Assembly (NCBI GenBank): GCA_947494335.1
Contig: CANLUT010000001.1
Coordinates: forward strand, 62,001 to 126,000
Source: Oligoflexales bacterium
GTDB taxonomy: Bacteria; Bdellovibrionota_B; Oligoflexia; Oligoflexales; RGVZ01
DNA: 64,000 nt
Reading direction: 5' to 3'
The first letter of the stretch is position 1. The number at the start of each line of letters is the position of its first letter. Shown here in pieces: positions 7,963 through 17,384 of the stretch. The notes under the pieces were generated by a model, which saw only the letters and a list, made by a program, of their open reading frames with translations, did not search any database and had not been told where the DNA came from. Position numbers and translations under genes: made by a program.

Positions 7963-9069
7963 TTATGGTCTGATACTGATGCTATTTACTTTAGACGAAA
8001 AGGTATCCCGGATTAACGCAGTGGATTGTCCTGTTATGCCGTTTATTTGCATGATGGTTCCTGTGTCCCAGTTTGGCGCCAATAAAGAATCAGGTTCAGT
8101 ACCGGCAATCAATTCTTTACTGCTCCTATGAAGACCAAGGACAGATGTCTCGCCAATTAAATCAAAGCATGAAGATATAGTAGTACCATCAAAGGCACAC
8201 TTTACTAAAACTGGGTTTGTTGAATGGCTGTACCTCACAAAAACGGACTCGTTGGATGCTACGATGCCCGCGACAGACGCGGAAGACAGAGCCGGAAAAC
8301 TTGATCCAAAATTATATGAGCTGAGACAAACATTTTTGTGGTCGTAAACATTCAGTCTTGGTGTTGTCGAGCTAGAGTTACCGAGAATCATACGGTCACC
8401 TGTGGATTTCCTAGTTATATAGGAGTTACCCGCCAAGGGACAATTCGATGAAGACAGCAAGTGAGGACTTCCTGATCTAACTGCGCGCGAAAATGAAGCG
8501 TCGGTAGCGATGGCCTCTAAAGATGCTGACATCTTCGCAATCAAAACCAACGGGGAGCTAGCAAATCCTTGACTAAATAGTTTTGGAACGCTGACCAACG
8601 ATAAATTGATATCCTTATACCAGTCTGCATCGATTGATGAAACGGAGTCGGCGGTAAATGAGACTTTCATGATCTTTTCGCCCTGACTTCCGGGATCAAA
8701 GAACGCTAGGAGCGTAGAGCTATCAAGCCAGGTCATGGCCGTCACAAACCCAGGTCCGAACCGTGTGAAATCGATGAAATTTATAAAGGTTCCATCTGCA
8801 GTGTAAGCAGAAATTGTCTGAGTTGCTGCTGAGGCCAAATAAATTTTCCCACGGGCAGAAACAGGTACCGAGGGAGTTGGAGGCGATGGCGAAGACGGTA
8901 TCGTGTCTACAGGTGCATTTGGTGATGTATTTGATTCGGCACCAGGAGCATTGACGTTGCTGGAATTTTGAGGCGTAGAGTCGGCTTCGCCCTTTGAGCC
9001 TTGTCCACCGCAGCTTGCGAGAGCAAGCAACATCAAACTAAAAAAAGCTACTTCTCTTAAGACTCCCAT
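7963..9069 (-). CDS. Lipoprotein of unknown function, possible beta-propeller
   Basis: Chosen start is ATG 9069 (MGVLREVAFFSLMLLALASC), preceded by AGGATAGG, rather than the upstream ATG at 9126 which has no ribosome-binding site. The lipobox is LASC, followed by a Gly/Ser/Pro-rich linker (about 50 residues, ending PSVPVSARG). The rest has repeated 40-residue beta units (for example GKIYLASAATQTISAYTADG) of the kind seen in YncE/NHL-like propellers, which is a weak resemblance. Predicted membrane-anchored and periplasmic or surface. Nothing in the neighbourhood points to a role. Confidence 0.72.
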   Translation of the reverse strand: MGVLREVAFFSLMLLALASCGGQGSKGEADSTPQNSSNVNAPGAESNTSPNAPVDTIPSSPSPPTPSVPVSARGKIYLASAATQTISAYTADGTFINFIDFTRFGPGFVTAMTWLDSSTLLAFFDPGSQGEKIMKVSFTADSVSSIDADWYKDINLSLVSVPKLFSQGFASSPLVLIAKMSASLEAIATDASFSRAVRSGSPHLLSSSNCPLAGNSYITRKSTGDRMILGNSSSTTPRLNVYDHKNVCLSSYNFGSSFPALSSASVAGIVASNESVFVRYSHSTNPVLVKCAFDGTTISSCFDLIGETSVLGLHRSSKELIAGTEPDSLLAPNWDTGTIMQINGITGQSTALIRDTFSSKVNSISIRP

Positions 9070-9562
9070 AATACCTATCCTAAATATTCTATTAATTTCA
9101 AATTCTGAGGGAACTCGGTTTGGCATGAGTCATGCTTGAAGCGTTTTGCAAATTGTGGATCATTATAAGGTGTTAGCGAAAACGGCTAGGAGAATAAGAA
9201 ATCACATCGAGCGTCAAAACAAAAAATTTTTTTGAACTCGTGGTAGTTTGCTGTTTCCAGTGATCGACTGCTTAGACTGTATTTGTCGGGAGTTGTGTAT
9301 AAAAAGAAGAGTTTTAAAAATTTATATTCCCTCTGCAAACTGACCTGCAAGTTATGGCTGGTGTAGGTTGGGACATTCCGCGTTACCTACAAGTAATAGT
9401 TTATTGCGTCTTTGCAAATCAAGGGTAATGAAAATTGACTGAAAACCGATCCAGTCGTAATTACCCGGCTGCGACAATCCATGACTTACAAGTCAGCTTA
9501 AGTTTTACGTGATGAAGCCGATCACTTATTACTTTGAAACGGTTTCGGTTGGGGGAATCACA
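9070..9562. other. Divergent intergenic region
   Basis: 493 bp between two divergent genes. It holds AT-rich tracts and one inverted repeat, TGTAGGT (9362-9368) / ACCTACA (9385-9391), 16-bp spacer. I see no convincing promoter consensus, RNA gene or small coding sequence here. Confidence 0.4.
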
Positions 9563-10336
9563 ATGCGATTATCACTATCGGCAGCCATGGCTTTCGCAAT
9601 ATTTGGCTTAATTTCCGAGCAATCAGTTCTCGCGGAATCAAATCTGTTATCTTCTGATCCATCTGCTTTTGCCACTGCTTCGGCAGGCTACACGGTCTAT
9701 CAAAGCCAACTGGTTCAAAGTAATGAACCAGTATTAACTCATAACTATCGCGCAGGTGTTTTTGGGGGAGAAACCCGACAGCTAGCTATTATTCTGGACG
9801 TTGAGAATGGCAGCTATAGATTCCCTCTTAATGGATCACGCATTGATTCATCAGCAATCGACATTGGCTTTCGCTATGTATGGCTACCTTTTTTTGGCGG
9901 GCTGATCTTAAACAATTCCGAAATTCGTGTCAGTGCCCCTGAAGATACAGATCAAGATGGCCATCTTGATGTGGGGTCCCCAGCAAAAGACTATATGAAA
10001 ATCAATTCGCGAGGTTTGGGTGCTGTCGTTGGTGCTAGCTACGAGGTTTCCAAGACCGCAACTGTGTTTTCAGAGGCGTCCGTGGTTGAGTCGCTGGGCG
10101 TAAATGAGAGTTATATTGAGGATCCTTTAACGGTTGAGGTTGCTGCCAGAAAGTCAATTCAACTCGGTCGAAGAATAAAGATGAATATCGGCGGTCTTGT
10201 TCAGATAACGAAAAAACACCTGGACTTCACATTCGGCTACCAGAAACAGCAATTACCGATAACAGCCGAGGGTCAGACATTTGTTGAAAATCAGGACATG
10301 ATTTTTGCCGGACTCCGTCTCAGAGCCACTTTCTGA
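9563..10336 (+). CDS. Probable outer-membrane beta-barrel protein
   Basis: Function unknown. Chosen start is ATG 9563 after GGGGGA, giving a clean signal peptide MRLSLSAAMAFAIFGLIS...VLA cut before ES. The mature part of about 235 residues alternates polar and hydrophobic residues in short strands and ends in Phe (AGLRLRATF), the usual C-terminal signature of BAM-inserted barrels. One loop contains an Asp-rich DTDQDGHLD sequence that could bind calcium. Size suits an 8-10 stranded OmpA/OmpW-like barrel. No neighbour is clearly linked to it. Confidence 0.7.
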   Translation: MRLSLSAAMAFAIFGLISEQSVLAESNLLSSDPSAFATASAGYTVYQSQLVQSNEPVLTHNYRAGVFGGETRQLAIILDVENGSYRFPLNGSRIDSSAIDIGFRYVWLPFFGGLILNNSEIRVSAPEDTDQDGHLDVGSPAKDYMKINSRGLGAVVGASYEVSKTATVFSEASVVESLGVNESYIEDPLTVEVAARKSIQLGRRIKMNIGGLVQITKKHLDFTFGYQKQQLPITAEGQTFVENQDMIFAGLRLRATF

Positions 10337-10664
10337 ACAAGTGAGGCGCTGTAGTTTAGACGAGAGTCCCTATTTGTTATCAGGTCCGCCGGTCTACCGT
10401 CGAAAACCGATGACTCAAGTGCGATTCAAGTGAAGATCAAGTCCAATCGACTTGGGGACGTTCACCTCTGGACGCCGTAACCGTTTTCGAAATTATCCAA
10501 TAAGTCTCGAGGATTAAGTCCATTTCGCCAGTTGGCAGGCTTGCTTTGCCGAACTGATATAACTTGAGTTTAATGATCGAAACGATTAGAAACTGGCCTC
10601 TCAAAAAGACTGATGAAAGTCCTGTTCCAGGACGTCGGCTACTGCTTAAGGGGGAGGGGCAAGT
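10337..10664. other. Intergenic region with a short perfect hairpin
   Basis: 328 bp without a gene. Its only structure is GTCCTG-TTC-CAGGAC at 10619-10633, 32 bp before the next ATG; with no T-run after it, an operator or leader hairpin is likelier than a terminator. Confidence 0.35.
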
Positions 10665-12338
10665 ATGTATCATATTAGAATATTGTTACTTTCCCTATTT
10701 TGGGTAGCCTGCGTACCTAACAGGGTCCCCCCGGACCGGTCGAATGGTGTGGAATCTCCCGAGCTTAACCAAGACGTTGGTAGCGGGGGACGGGTTGGAA
10801 ATGGGGGAAGTGGCGTTCTGTGTCGTTCGGACGAAGGTAAAGTAACGTCTATCGAGATTTTTGATTTCTTTGAAGCTCGCGCGATTGATCGAACACTTTC
10901 ATTCGAAATATCTCATGATATTAGTGCCTCGACGCCGCTAGAGCAGGCGATTGCCCTCGCAAGATACGTTGTCAGTACACGGGTTCAGTCTTTTGATCAG
11001 GCGCTTGCGAGCTACCTTAATTGGCGTCTCGATCACTTTTTCGAGCAATCTGTTCTTAGCGACACTCCGCTGCCTCTCACGAATGATATTGAGCCCCTGC
11101 GTGCGGCCACACGTAATTGTCGGGCCATCCAGCTTGCGTTTACCCGGATTCCTGACCGATTGAGCCCTAAGAGATTTCACTTTTGGAAACTGGCATTTGA
11201 GCATCCGGCATTTTCCGAGTCAAATCGGGCAGCTCTTATTCTCCATGAGTTGATTTATGAGCTTACCGCATTGAGGGGCGCGAGCAATTCTCATGGGGCC
11301 CGATCAATGATTGTGCAGATTTTCTCTGGTCGCTACGTGGATACATTTAAGACCCGGGAGGAATACTTTTTATTCGCAAACGAAGCGAAAATGCCGTGGG
11401 CTGGTTTTAATAGACTGCCAGTGAAATTAGAGGAGCTTTTTGCATTCTGGGACGACAAAAACTACCTACAATTTGGTCATATTCTGCCGGGCGATTTTGT
11501 AAAGACAGCGATTGGGCCTTTTCGTGTTGCCTGTGAGGTGTTTTTTTTGAGGGATGGTACGGCGACCGCATTCTCGTTTGCACAGGCTAGAATGGACCCT
11601 CCAGGGGCAGAGTTTGAATTAAGTCTACCAGACGTTGGCGCAAGAAAGTTTACGATATTGCCTCATTATAATAGAGCGAACGGGAGTGACCTCGGACCGC
11701 CAAGCTGGAACGATAGCTACAAAGACCTCAATTGTCCAAGAGAGCCAAAATATCCAGTTATCGTCGAGGAGTCTCTAGGGTACGCCTTTTTTTCCAATAT
11801 AGAGCCTCCTTTGGTGGCGTCTGGAACAAGTAGCTTTTTTAATTTTGAAGCTCACGTGAACTGGGCAGTTACCATACGTAATGGCTTGATAAGCGGTACG
11901 CCCTCCCAATATGGTCAAAATAGCCTGACTTTTATTAGTAAGCACCAAAATTCCCCGTGCCAGATCGAAAAGCTGACCGAATCTACGATTTTCTTGAAAG
12001 ATTGTGTGGCCGATTTATTCAACTATATCGAGCCTCGAGAATTAAATATTAAATCTGTGGAGCGAGCTCCTAATCCTTTTATGACGGTTCGCCTCAAAAG
12101 CTCAGAAGTTGAATCCGGACTATGGGTTCCCGGACCGAGATCACTTGTAAATGAGCGAATCATGATAAAAAACGGTTCAAAAATTACCTTTGATGAAGAG
12201 CGCAGGATTCGTCGAGCGACTGTTTTGAAATCATCTTTTCCAATCTGTGTTAAAGGATCGGTGAATCGTGAACTTATCGATAGCCGTGATGGAATTGAAC
12301 TGACCTTTGATGAACAAGGGTGTTTTGAGCAACCATAG
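10665..12338 (+). CDS. Large lipoprotein of unknown function
   Basis: 557 residues. The N-terminus MYHIRILLLSLFWVAC is a lipoprotein signal (lipobox WVAC), and GGGGGAGGGG lies just upstream of the ATG. A Gly-rich spacer with VGSGGRVGNGGSG and a Cys in VLCRS follow. Residues about 50-240 are mostly helical and contain HELIYELTALRG, which lacks the second zinc-ligand His of HExxH, so I do not call it a protease. The C-terminal half is beta-rich. Only 15 bp separate it from the following TIGR02147 gene, so the two probably form an operon, a pairing consistent with that regulator family often sitting beside secreted proteins. Confidence 0.75.
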   Translation: MYHIRILLLSLFWVACVPNRVPPDRSNGVESPELNQDVGSGGRVGNGGSGVLCRSDEGKVTSIEIFDFFEARAIDRTLSFEISHDISASTPLEQAIALARYVVSTRVQSFDQALASYLNWRLDHFFEQSVLSDTPLPLTNDIEPLRAATRNCRAIQLAFTRIPDRLSPKRFHFWKLAFEHPAFSESNRAALILHELIYELTALRGASNSHGARSMIVQIFSGRYVDTFKTREEYFLFANEAKMPWAGFNRLPVKLEELFAFWDDKNYLQFGHILPGDFVKTAIGPFRVACEVFFLRDGTATAFSFAQARMDPPGAEFELSLPDVGARKFTILPHYNRANGSDLGPPSWNDSYKDLNCPREPKYPVIVEESLGYAFFSNIEPPLVASGTSSFFNFEAHVNWAVTIRNGLISGTPSQYGQNSLTFISKHQNSPCQIEKLTESTIFLKDCVADLFNYIEPRELNIKSVERAPNPFMTVRLKSSEVESGLWVPGPRSLVNERIMIKNGSKITFDEERRIRRATVLKSSFPICVKGSVNRELIDSRDGIELTFDEQGCFEQP

Positions 12339-12353
12339 AGCTCAGGATTGTAA

Positions 12354-13169
12354 ATGGACTACAGGGATATTTTATCGGATCAGTTTAATGTTCGCCGAAA
12401 GGTTAATGCTCGGTATTCACTGCGCGCATTTGCCAGAGATATGAGCATTTCGCCGTCTCGACTCAGCGAAGTAATTAGCGGTAAAGGTGACTTATCTCGT
12501 GAGAGTGGTGAGTTGATTTGTAAAAAGCTAAACTTTTCCCCGCTATTATCTGCAGATTTTCTAGATTTGATTGATGCGCAAGTAGCCCCAATTGAGTCTG
12601 CACGAAAAGCAGCTCGTGAAAGAGTTGAGTTACGTAGAAATCGCGCGGACAAACAGTATTTTGATGAGGGCCAATTCAGCCTTATCGCTGACCCGAAATA
12701 TGTCCTGATTTGGACATTTATGGCTTTGCCAGCTTTTGATGGGTGTGCAACGACAATTGCACGTAGTCTAAAACTCGATTTATTTGAAGTTTTCTCAGCT
12801 CTGAGACGACTGGAAGGTTTGAAGTTGGTTCAATTGCAAAACGGAGTATGGACACACGTCAAAACCCAGTTTACAGCAGGGGACCAAGGTCCCTCTGACG
12901 ATATTCGTAAATTTCATGAGCGTATGTCCCAGATGGGGCGCGCATCAATTCAAAATCAGCCAATGGATATCCGTCACCTGGATTCAATCGTGATACCCTT
13001 TGAATCGACTCGTCTTGGTGAAGTTAAGCAACGAATTGCCAATTTTGCCCAGTCTTTGATTGACGACTTTGGTCATGGCGGCGATTCTGTATACGGTATG
13101 TCTCTGCAGTTTTTTAAAATGGCCGACACAATCCCGCAACTGTCCCAAAAAAACGATCAGTTACATTAA
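12354..13169 (+). CDS. TIGR02147 family DNA-binding protein
   Basis: 271 residues. The N-terminal region (about 20-75) is a Cro/XRE-like helix-turn-helix with SLRAFARDMSISPSRLSEVISGKG. The rest matches the DUF4423/TIGR02147 layout: a conserved DxxQFSLIADPKY..IW segment, then a winged-helix-like FSALRRLEGLKLVQ and a C-terminal cap. The family is known mainly from Fibrobacteres and Bdellovibrionota, and no member I know of has a well-established target. It follows the 10665 lipoprotein by 15 bp and precedes the fimbria-like locus. A second member closes the block at 25669. Confidence 0.85.
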   Translation: MDYRDILSDQFNVRRKVNARYSLRAFARDMSISPSRLSEVISGKGDLSRESGELICKKLNFSPLLSADFLDLIDAQVAPIESARKAARERVELRRNRADKQYFDEGQFSLIADPKYVLIWTFMALPAFDGCATTIARSLKLDLFEVFSALRRLEGLKLVQLQNGVWTHVKTQFTAGDQGPSDDIRKFHERMSQMGRASIQNQPMDIRHLDSIVIPFESTRLGEVKQRIANFAQSLIDDFGHGGDSVYGMSLQFFKMADTIPQLSQKNDQLH

Positions 13170-13336
13170 GGGCTGGCCACATCGACGGGTAGATGGCCTG
13201 CTAAGCTCCCGATCGCAAACCGCTAAGCATCAATTATAATTCAAATTTTTATTTTCATATCAAGAGGTCGCGACCAAGTCCGACGTTCTCTCTCAAGACT
13301 GGCAGACCGCTAGTTCTACAAATATTGGAGGGAAAA

Positions 13337-13828
13337 ATGAGTAAGATTTTAGGTATTTTGAAGGGGGCAGTTTGTTTAACCGCGCTCGTCTCTGCTAGCA
13401 TTGCCTTTGGGGCTGAGAAAAATCTCGAGCTTATAGTCGGAGGTACCATTGGAGGAGCTCCGTCTTGGTTGGACAAGGATGGAAAGCCGATAACTCAGGC
13501 TTTATTGAACTTCGACGGGCAAGTGACTTCAGCTCCTGGTGACAATCGCGATTCTGATCCATTTACCGTTCGGTTAGCCAATATCGTCACTGGTTTAAAC
13601 AATGTTGAAATAACCACCCCTAACAACTGCACAATTGGTGCGCAAAATGTAAGTCCCGAGCATGTATTTCTGATGGTAAATAACGTCCCAAAGCAGACCG
13701 GAGAGGTAGTTGAATTCACTAATTTGGCAGATACAACACTCGCACTGCGCTTCTCGGGTGCTGGCGGCTATGGTGATAAGGCTGGTGCAGTGTCCTGTGA
13801 GCCAGGTTTGATGGCATATCGTTATTGA
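13337..13828 (+). CDS. Pilin-like secreted subunit (CS1/Cfa-like), copy 1
   Basis: 163 residues from ATG 13337 (GGAGGG four bases upstream; the track start is an upstream TTG). Signal peptide MSKILGILKGAVCLTALVSASIAFGA, then an all-beta domain of about 135 residues. It aligns with the 17385 product through GGTIGGAPSWLDKDG / EGTIQPQPTWRDANN, C-x-I-G, VNN/HNN and GGYGDKAGAVSC / GSYGGLSGAVRC. Two conserved Cys may form one disulfide. Fold pattern and size fit the CS1-type fimbrial major subunits of alternate chaperone-usher systems; this is remote similarity judged by eye. It is convergent with the chaperone gene, overlapping it by 7 bp. Confidence 0.7.
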   Translation: MSKILGILKGAVCLTALVSASIAFGAEKNLELIVGGTIGGAPSWLDKDGKPITQALLNFDGQVTSAPGDNRDSDPFTVRLANIVTGLNNVEITTPNNCTIGAQNVSPEHVFLMVNNVPKQTGEVVEFTNLADTTLALRFSGAGGYGDKAGAVSCEPGLMAYRY

Positions 13829-14586
13829 GTGCAATTTGAAATTTTTTGAATGCTTTTGCTAGATATCCATTGAATGATCAGATCAAAACAGGTTTTTGCC
13901 TCGTCCTTTGACGAGGCAAAACTTGACTCTAGAGTCAATGATTTGCGTCTTGGGTCGATGATTTTTTCACTTGCGAGTCTAACAAACCTAATTGTTTTCT
14001 TGGTGTCAACGGCAGCTATCTTGGCAGAAATGGATGCTACTGCGGGCATAGCGAAGTCTTTCAAGTCAAACTCAAAAACAGCCACTTTTTCATCGTTTAC
14101 GACGCGCGTTGTGTACGTGGGATTCGTTAGATTTGGCGTCTGCCTGCTGAGCAAAAACAAATAACCAGGCTGGTAGCTAAAATCAAATGATACAGCGTTG
14201 TATTTTGACTCTCCAACCTTATCCGGAGAAAAAATTGGCTTGAGTAGAGCATATTGCTTCGGAGATTTTATCAATTCAACCTGACCCCTTAGACTTCCGG
14301 ATTTCATGATTTCTATGCGTCTAGGATTAACGTGATTGTCGATCTTTATCTGAAATATGTTTAGGCAATCGTCTCCATTCATTTCCATCCCATCTACATC
14401 ACACTTGATATCAATATTCATGGCCAGATTCGTTTGGAGTTGATTATGGACATGAAAATTTGCAGGTTCCGATTTGTCCAGAATATATTGAGACATTGGG
14501 ATTATTACAGCTGCGCCCTGCCCGAACAAATCCTGGGAGGTAAGAATAAAAATCACTGACATCAAAATTTTTAAATGTATTTGCAT
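13822..14586 (-). CDS. Pilus chaperone-like periplasmic protein (CfaA/PapD-like)
   Basis: 254 residues with signal peptide MQIHLKILMSVIFILTSQDLFGQ. The first mature domain follows the periplasmic pilus-chaperone plan: a first strand with IPMSQYILDKSEPANFHVHN (compare YPxSKxL in CfaA), then NPRRIEIMKSGSLRGQVEL, equivalent to the TPxxVxLxAGxxxxIRL strand-loop-strand, and YALLKPIF for the yRVyfea strand. A second beta domain follows. Length (CfaA/CooB are about 238) and its position last in an operon with pilin-like subunits support the role of donor-strand chaperone. AGGAG precedes the ATG. It is 14 bp downstream of the 14601 gene. Confidence 0.6.
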   Translation of the reverse strand: MQIHLKILMSVIFILTSQDLFGQGAAVIIPMSQYILDKSEPANFHVHNQLQTNLAMNIDIKCDVDGMEMNGDDCLNIFQIKIDNHVNPRRIEIMKSGSLRGQVELIKSPKQYALLKPIFSPDKVGESKYNAVSFDFSYQPGYLFLLSRQTPNLTNPTYTTRVVNDEKVAVFEFDLKDFAMPAVASISAKIAAVDTKKTIRFVRLASEKIIDPRRKSLTLESSFASSKDEAKTCFDLIIQWISSKSIQKISNCTQ

Positions 14587-14600
14587 AAAAATTCTCCTGC

Positions 14601-15440
14601 TTAATAAGAGTATACTAAAGCGCCGGTAGCACTACAGCGCACAACCCCTGATTTGTTTCCGATCCCGAATGCTGATGCGATGGTTAATTCGAGGCGTAAT
14701 ATCTGCTGGGAGGGGAGTGTCAGCAGGCTTCCATCATCGATTTCGGTGCCATTGCTGCGAAGCCGTATCACTCCGTCAGCAATAGGAGAGTCCCCAATCG
14801 TACAACCTTTTGGACTTAGATAGCGAGCGACTGCAGGATAGGTTTTGGCATTTATGAGACGAAGATAGACGCTCCGAGTAGTCACATCAGTATTTGCTAC
14901 GTCTCTGGCAACAAGGCCATCAAAGGAGAATCGAATATCCCTAACTCGCTCTCCCGCCAAACTAACCCAGCGCGGTAGTTTGTGAACGAAGCCTCGAAAG
15001 TTTATGCTGGCTAATAGGTGGCCACTGGTAATGTCGCGCAGTCCAGAAAAACCACAGGAGATCTCTCCTTCAATCTCATCCGGTAGATCTAATGAAGCAT
15101 CTATGGACAATGACGATGACATCAGGTCTCCCGCCGCGAGCATATTCTTGCCATCTAGGCTCACGTCAAATCGTTTGATCGGTTTTCCCGCTATCTGACA
15201 CGCTGGTGGTTCAAGGGCAATAATGGCTTCTTTTGATCCGGATTCAAATGTGTAGTCAAGTTGGAACTTCTTCCTATACTGATTGCCTTCGAACAAGTTT
15301 TCTAAGTCGAGAGTGAATTCAGTAATGACGGTGCCGGTAGGTGAGACCATTGTTGAATTCCCACCGACTGCGATATCTGAAAAATGTAAGGCCAACACTA
15401 ATGCAGCGGCAGCTAAAATTATCTGGTTGAGTCTTCGCAT
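14601..15440 (-). CDS. Larger pilin-like subunit, possible tip protein
   Basis: 279 residues with signal sequence MRRLNQIILAAAALVLALHFSDIAVG. The C-terminal about 100 residues match the two small pilin-like proteins of this locus: CTIGDSPIADGVIRLRSN, LRLEL and FGIGNKSGVVRCSATGALVYSY. The N-terminal about 150 residues form an extra beta domain (with CQIAGKPIKRFDVSLDG). A receptor domain followed by a pilin domain is the architecture of CS1-type tip adhesins such as CooD/CfaE, so I infer a tip or initiator subunit. Its ATG abuts the stop codon of the 15441 gene (TAAATG), implying translational coupling. Confidence 0.6.
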   Translation of the reverse strand: MRRLNQIILAAAALVLALHFSDIAVGGNSTMVSPTGTVITEFTLDLENLFEGNQYRKKFQLDYTFESGSKEAIIALEPPACQIAGKPIKRFDVSLDGKNMLAAGDLMSSSLSIDASLDLPDEIEGEISCGFSGLRDITSGHLLASINFRGFVHKLPRWVSLAGERVRDIRFSFDGLVARDVANTDVTTRSVYLRLINAKTYPAVARYLSPKGCTIGDSPIADGVIRLRSNGTEIDDGSLLTLPSQQILRLELTIASAFGIGNKSGVVRCSATGALVYSY

Positions 15441-17366
15441 TTAGTTTGAGCCTCGTACCTTTAGTAGAACGCGTATCTGAGCTGTGTTGGAGTCACTGCT
15501 GTCAATAAAACTTGGTTCAATTCTGTCTAGTTCCAAGCCAAATGGGAGTAATGATGAATTAAATTCAAAGCTGACTCTTTTATCCTTGGGCGCATAAATA
15601 TCATTATTGACTTGAATGCATTCGGGGCAGGATACGATTGACTCCCCTATTTCTTCGAATACGTTGTTGATATTAGCTTTCTCAAACCGATTCTCAGGTT
15701 TTATCACGAGAAAGTCCAAATGTAGCTTATTATGGTCCTCAACTATCAATAGATCGGATGGATTGAGAGAGAGCGGTGTTACATGGACCACGCTTTCAGC
15801 CTTGTGACCGTTTAATTCAACGCTCAGATTGTATGTTTCGCAGCAGCGCGCTTCCGAAAATTCGGCGATTCCGTTTGCCGAAGAGGCTCTTGTTGCGATC
15901 AGTTGTCCTGATTTTCTAAGTTCTACAACTGCGTCGGTAATAAAAACGCCAGGTGCGTTAGATCTTACCTTAACAAGAAGGCGATTTTTTGAAGTTCTTA
16001 AACTGAGGCTTCTTAAATTATTGCTTAGGAAATATCGAAGACTTGCATTTAACGTCGGATGCCTATAGCTGGACCCCTCGATGGATCCAGCAATCCCTGC
16101 GGTTATGTCGTCACCCTCGTAACGCGCGCCTATCGTGTTGCTCCAGATTTTTCTCCTTATTAAGCTGGCGGACTGATCTGCATAGTATGTCCATTTCGAA
16201 TTTTTTAGTTCAAGATGTAATCCAGATATTTCTGAGGTGCTATCGGCATCCTCATCGATAGCAAAATGTGGCCATCGCTTTAGCGTCTCAATTGGTCTAA
16301 GCTTTCTGTTTATGCTCATGTTCAATCTTTGATTTCCAAAGAATTTCGTTGATAGTCCGATGCCAAGTAAATGAGGCCAAATCCCGTAGTCTAGACTAAG
16401 ATCATGTTGACGATAATTGATCCTTGATTTTATGGACCACTCCGAGATCGTACAGGCATTCAGTCTTCCACAGGTTATATGGTTTTTGTTTGTTAGTCTG
16501 AAGTTCTGATTCAGTCGTGACGATTGATCGGTGGTAAATTTGATGCTTTTAGTTGTCGTTCCGTCTTCGTTTAGTGTCTGCTGATAGCGGGTACCAGTTG
16601 TTGTGCTAAAATCACCAATTCTAGCGTTAAAAAACCGATCAATAACGTTGGTCTGTCTTCTATTTGAATTTCGCTCAACGCCGAAGCCGACACCCAGCGG
16701 GGCAGGTAGGCGAATCCAGTAAGAATCGGCAATTAAATTCTGCTGATATTTTAATGTTTTTGTGTGACTGGAAGTTATCCCCGCTATTTGTAGATTTGTT
16801 CTGAACACAGCCTGCTTATTGTTTGGCTGGTCTGTTATCTGGTAGCCATAGCCAATACTACTGACTCCGAAGCGATGCTCAACATCAAGGGATCGGGTAG
16901 AACTATCCGGCTTAGTGTTAAAGGCTTCGACTCTTCTTAGGACGATCTGTAGTGCCTCCAGACTTCGGTCTGTAAAATCAAATTCGACGGCTCCCGGTCC
17001 CTTATCAGAGTCTCGTATTTCAAGTCCTAATGATGACTGCGGTCTCACAATTTGACTGAGGCTATCATTCCTTGAGTTAATGGACCGGGTATTAAAAACT
17101 AATGAATATACGGGAGATTGCTCCGGGCAATCGATGAGAAGTGTTGCTGACCTTTCAGATCGACCAAGCGCGATAACCTGAATCAACGTAGGTGATGTCT
17201 TTTGTATTTTGAAGTTGGAAGGATCGTCAAGGTAGTGTGCGCAGCCGGCATTAGGAAGTTTGATCTCTTTGTCAGTGTCGTCGACATGAAAGGTCAAAGT
17301 ATTCAGATCCTGTGAATGGCTGGTAACAGGAAATCCAAGTGAAAGCGCGACGAGTAGAAATCTCAT
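15441..17366 (-). CDS. Outer-membrane usher-like beta-barrel protein
   Basis: 641 residues. Signal peptide MRFLLVALSLGFPVTSHSQ, then a beta domain of about 90 residues with two Cys, reminiscent of the N-terminal domain of pilus secretins (weak). Residues about 120-450 consist of alternating-polarity strands joined by turns, as in a large barrel, and contain ALQIVLRRVEAF. The C-terminal about 190 residues look like Ig/plug-type domains (VFITDAVVELRKSGQLIATRASSANGIAEF), as in the C-terminal domains of ushers. Alternate-clade ushers are usually 800-900 residues, so this would be a short form. The operon position between pilin-like genes is the main argument for an usher role. Confidence 0.5.
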   Translation of the reverse strand: MRFLLVALSLGFPVTSHSQDLNTLTFHVDDTDKEIKLPNAGCAHYLDDPSNFKIQKTSPTLIQVIALGRSERSATLLIDCPEQSPVYSLVFNTRSINSRNDSLSQIVRPQSSLGLEIRDSDKGPGAVEFDFTDRSLEALQIVLRRVEAFNTKPDSSTRSLDVEHRFGVSSIGYGYQITDQPNNKQAVFRTNLQIAGITSSHTKTLKYQQNLIADSYWIRLPAPLGVGFGVERNSNRRQTNVIDRFFNARIGDFSTTTGTRYQQTLNEDGTTTKSIKFTTDQSSRLNQNFRLTNKNHITCGRLNACTISEWSIKSRINYRQHDLSLDYGIWPHLLGIGLSTKFFGNQRLNMSINRKLRPIETLKRWPHFAIDEDADSTSEISGLHLELKNSKWTYYADQSASLIRRKIWSNTIGARYEGDDITAGIAGSIEGSSYRHPTLNASLRYFLSNNLRSLSLRTSKNRLLVKVRSNAPGVFITDAVVELRKSGQLIATRASSANGIAEFSEARCCETYNLSVELNGHKAESVVHVTPLSLNPSDLLIVEDHNKLHLDFLVIKPENRFEKANINNVFEEIGESIVSCPECIQVNNDIYAPKDKRVSFEFNSSLLPFGLELDRIEPSFIDSSDSNTAQIRVLLKVRGSN

Positions 17367-17384
17367 AAGAGACCTGTTTTTCTA

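Noticed and set aside
9362-9391. Inverted repeat TGTAGGT/ACCTACA
   Set aside because: Isolated 7-bp arms with a 16-bp spacer in AT-rich DNA; no second copy or promoter nearby.
10665-12338. Zinc protease motif (HELIYEL) in the 10665 lipoprotein
   Set aside because: The second His of HExxH is absent (HELIY), and no alternative zinc ligands are evident.
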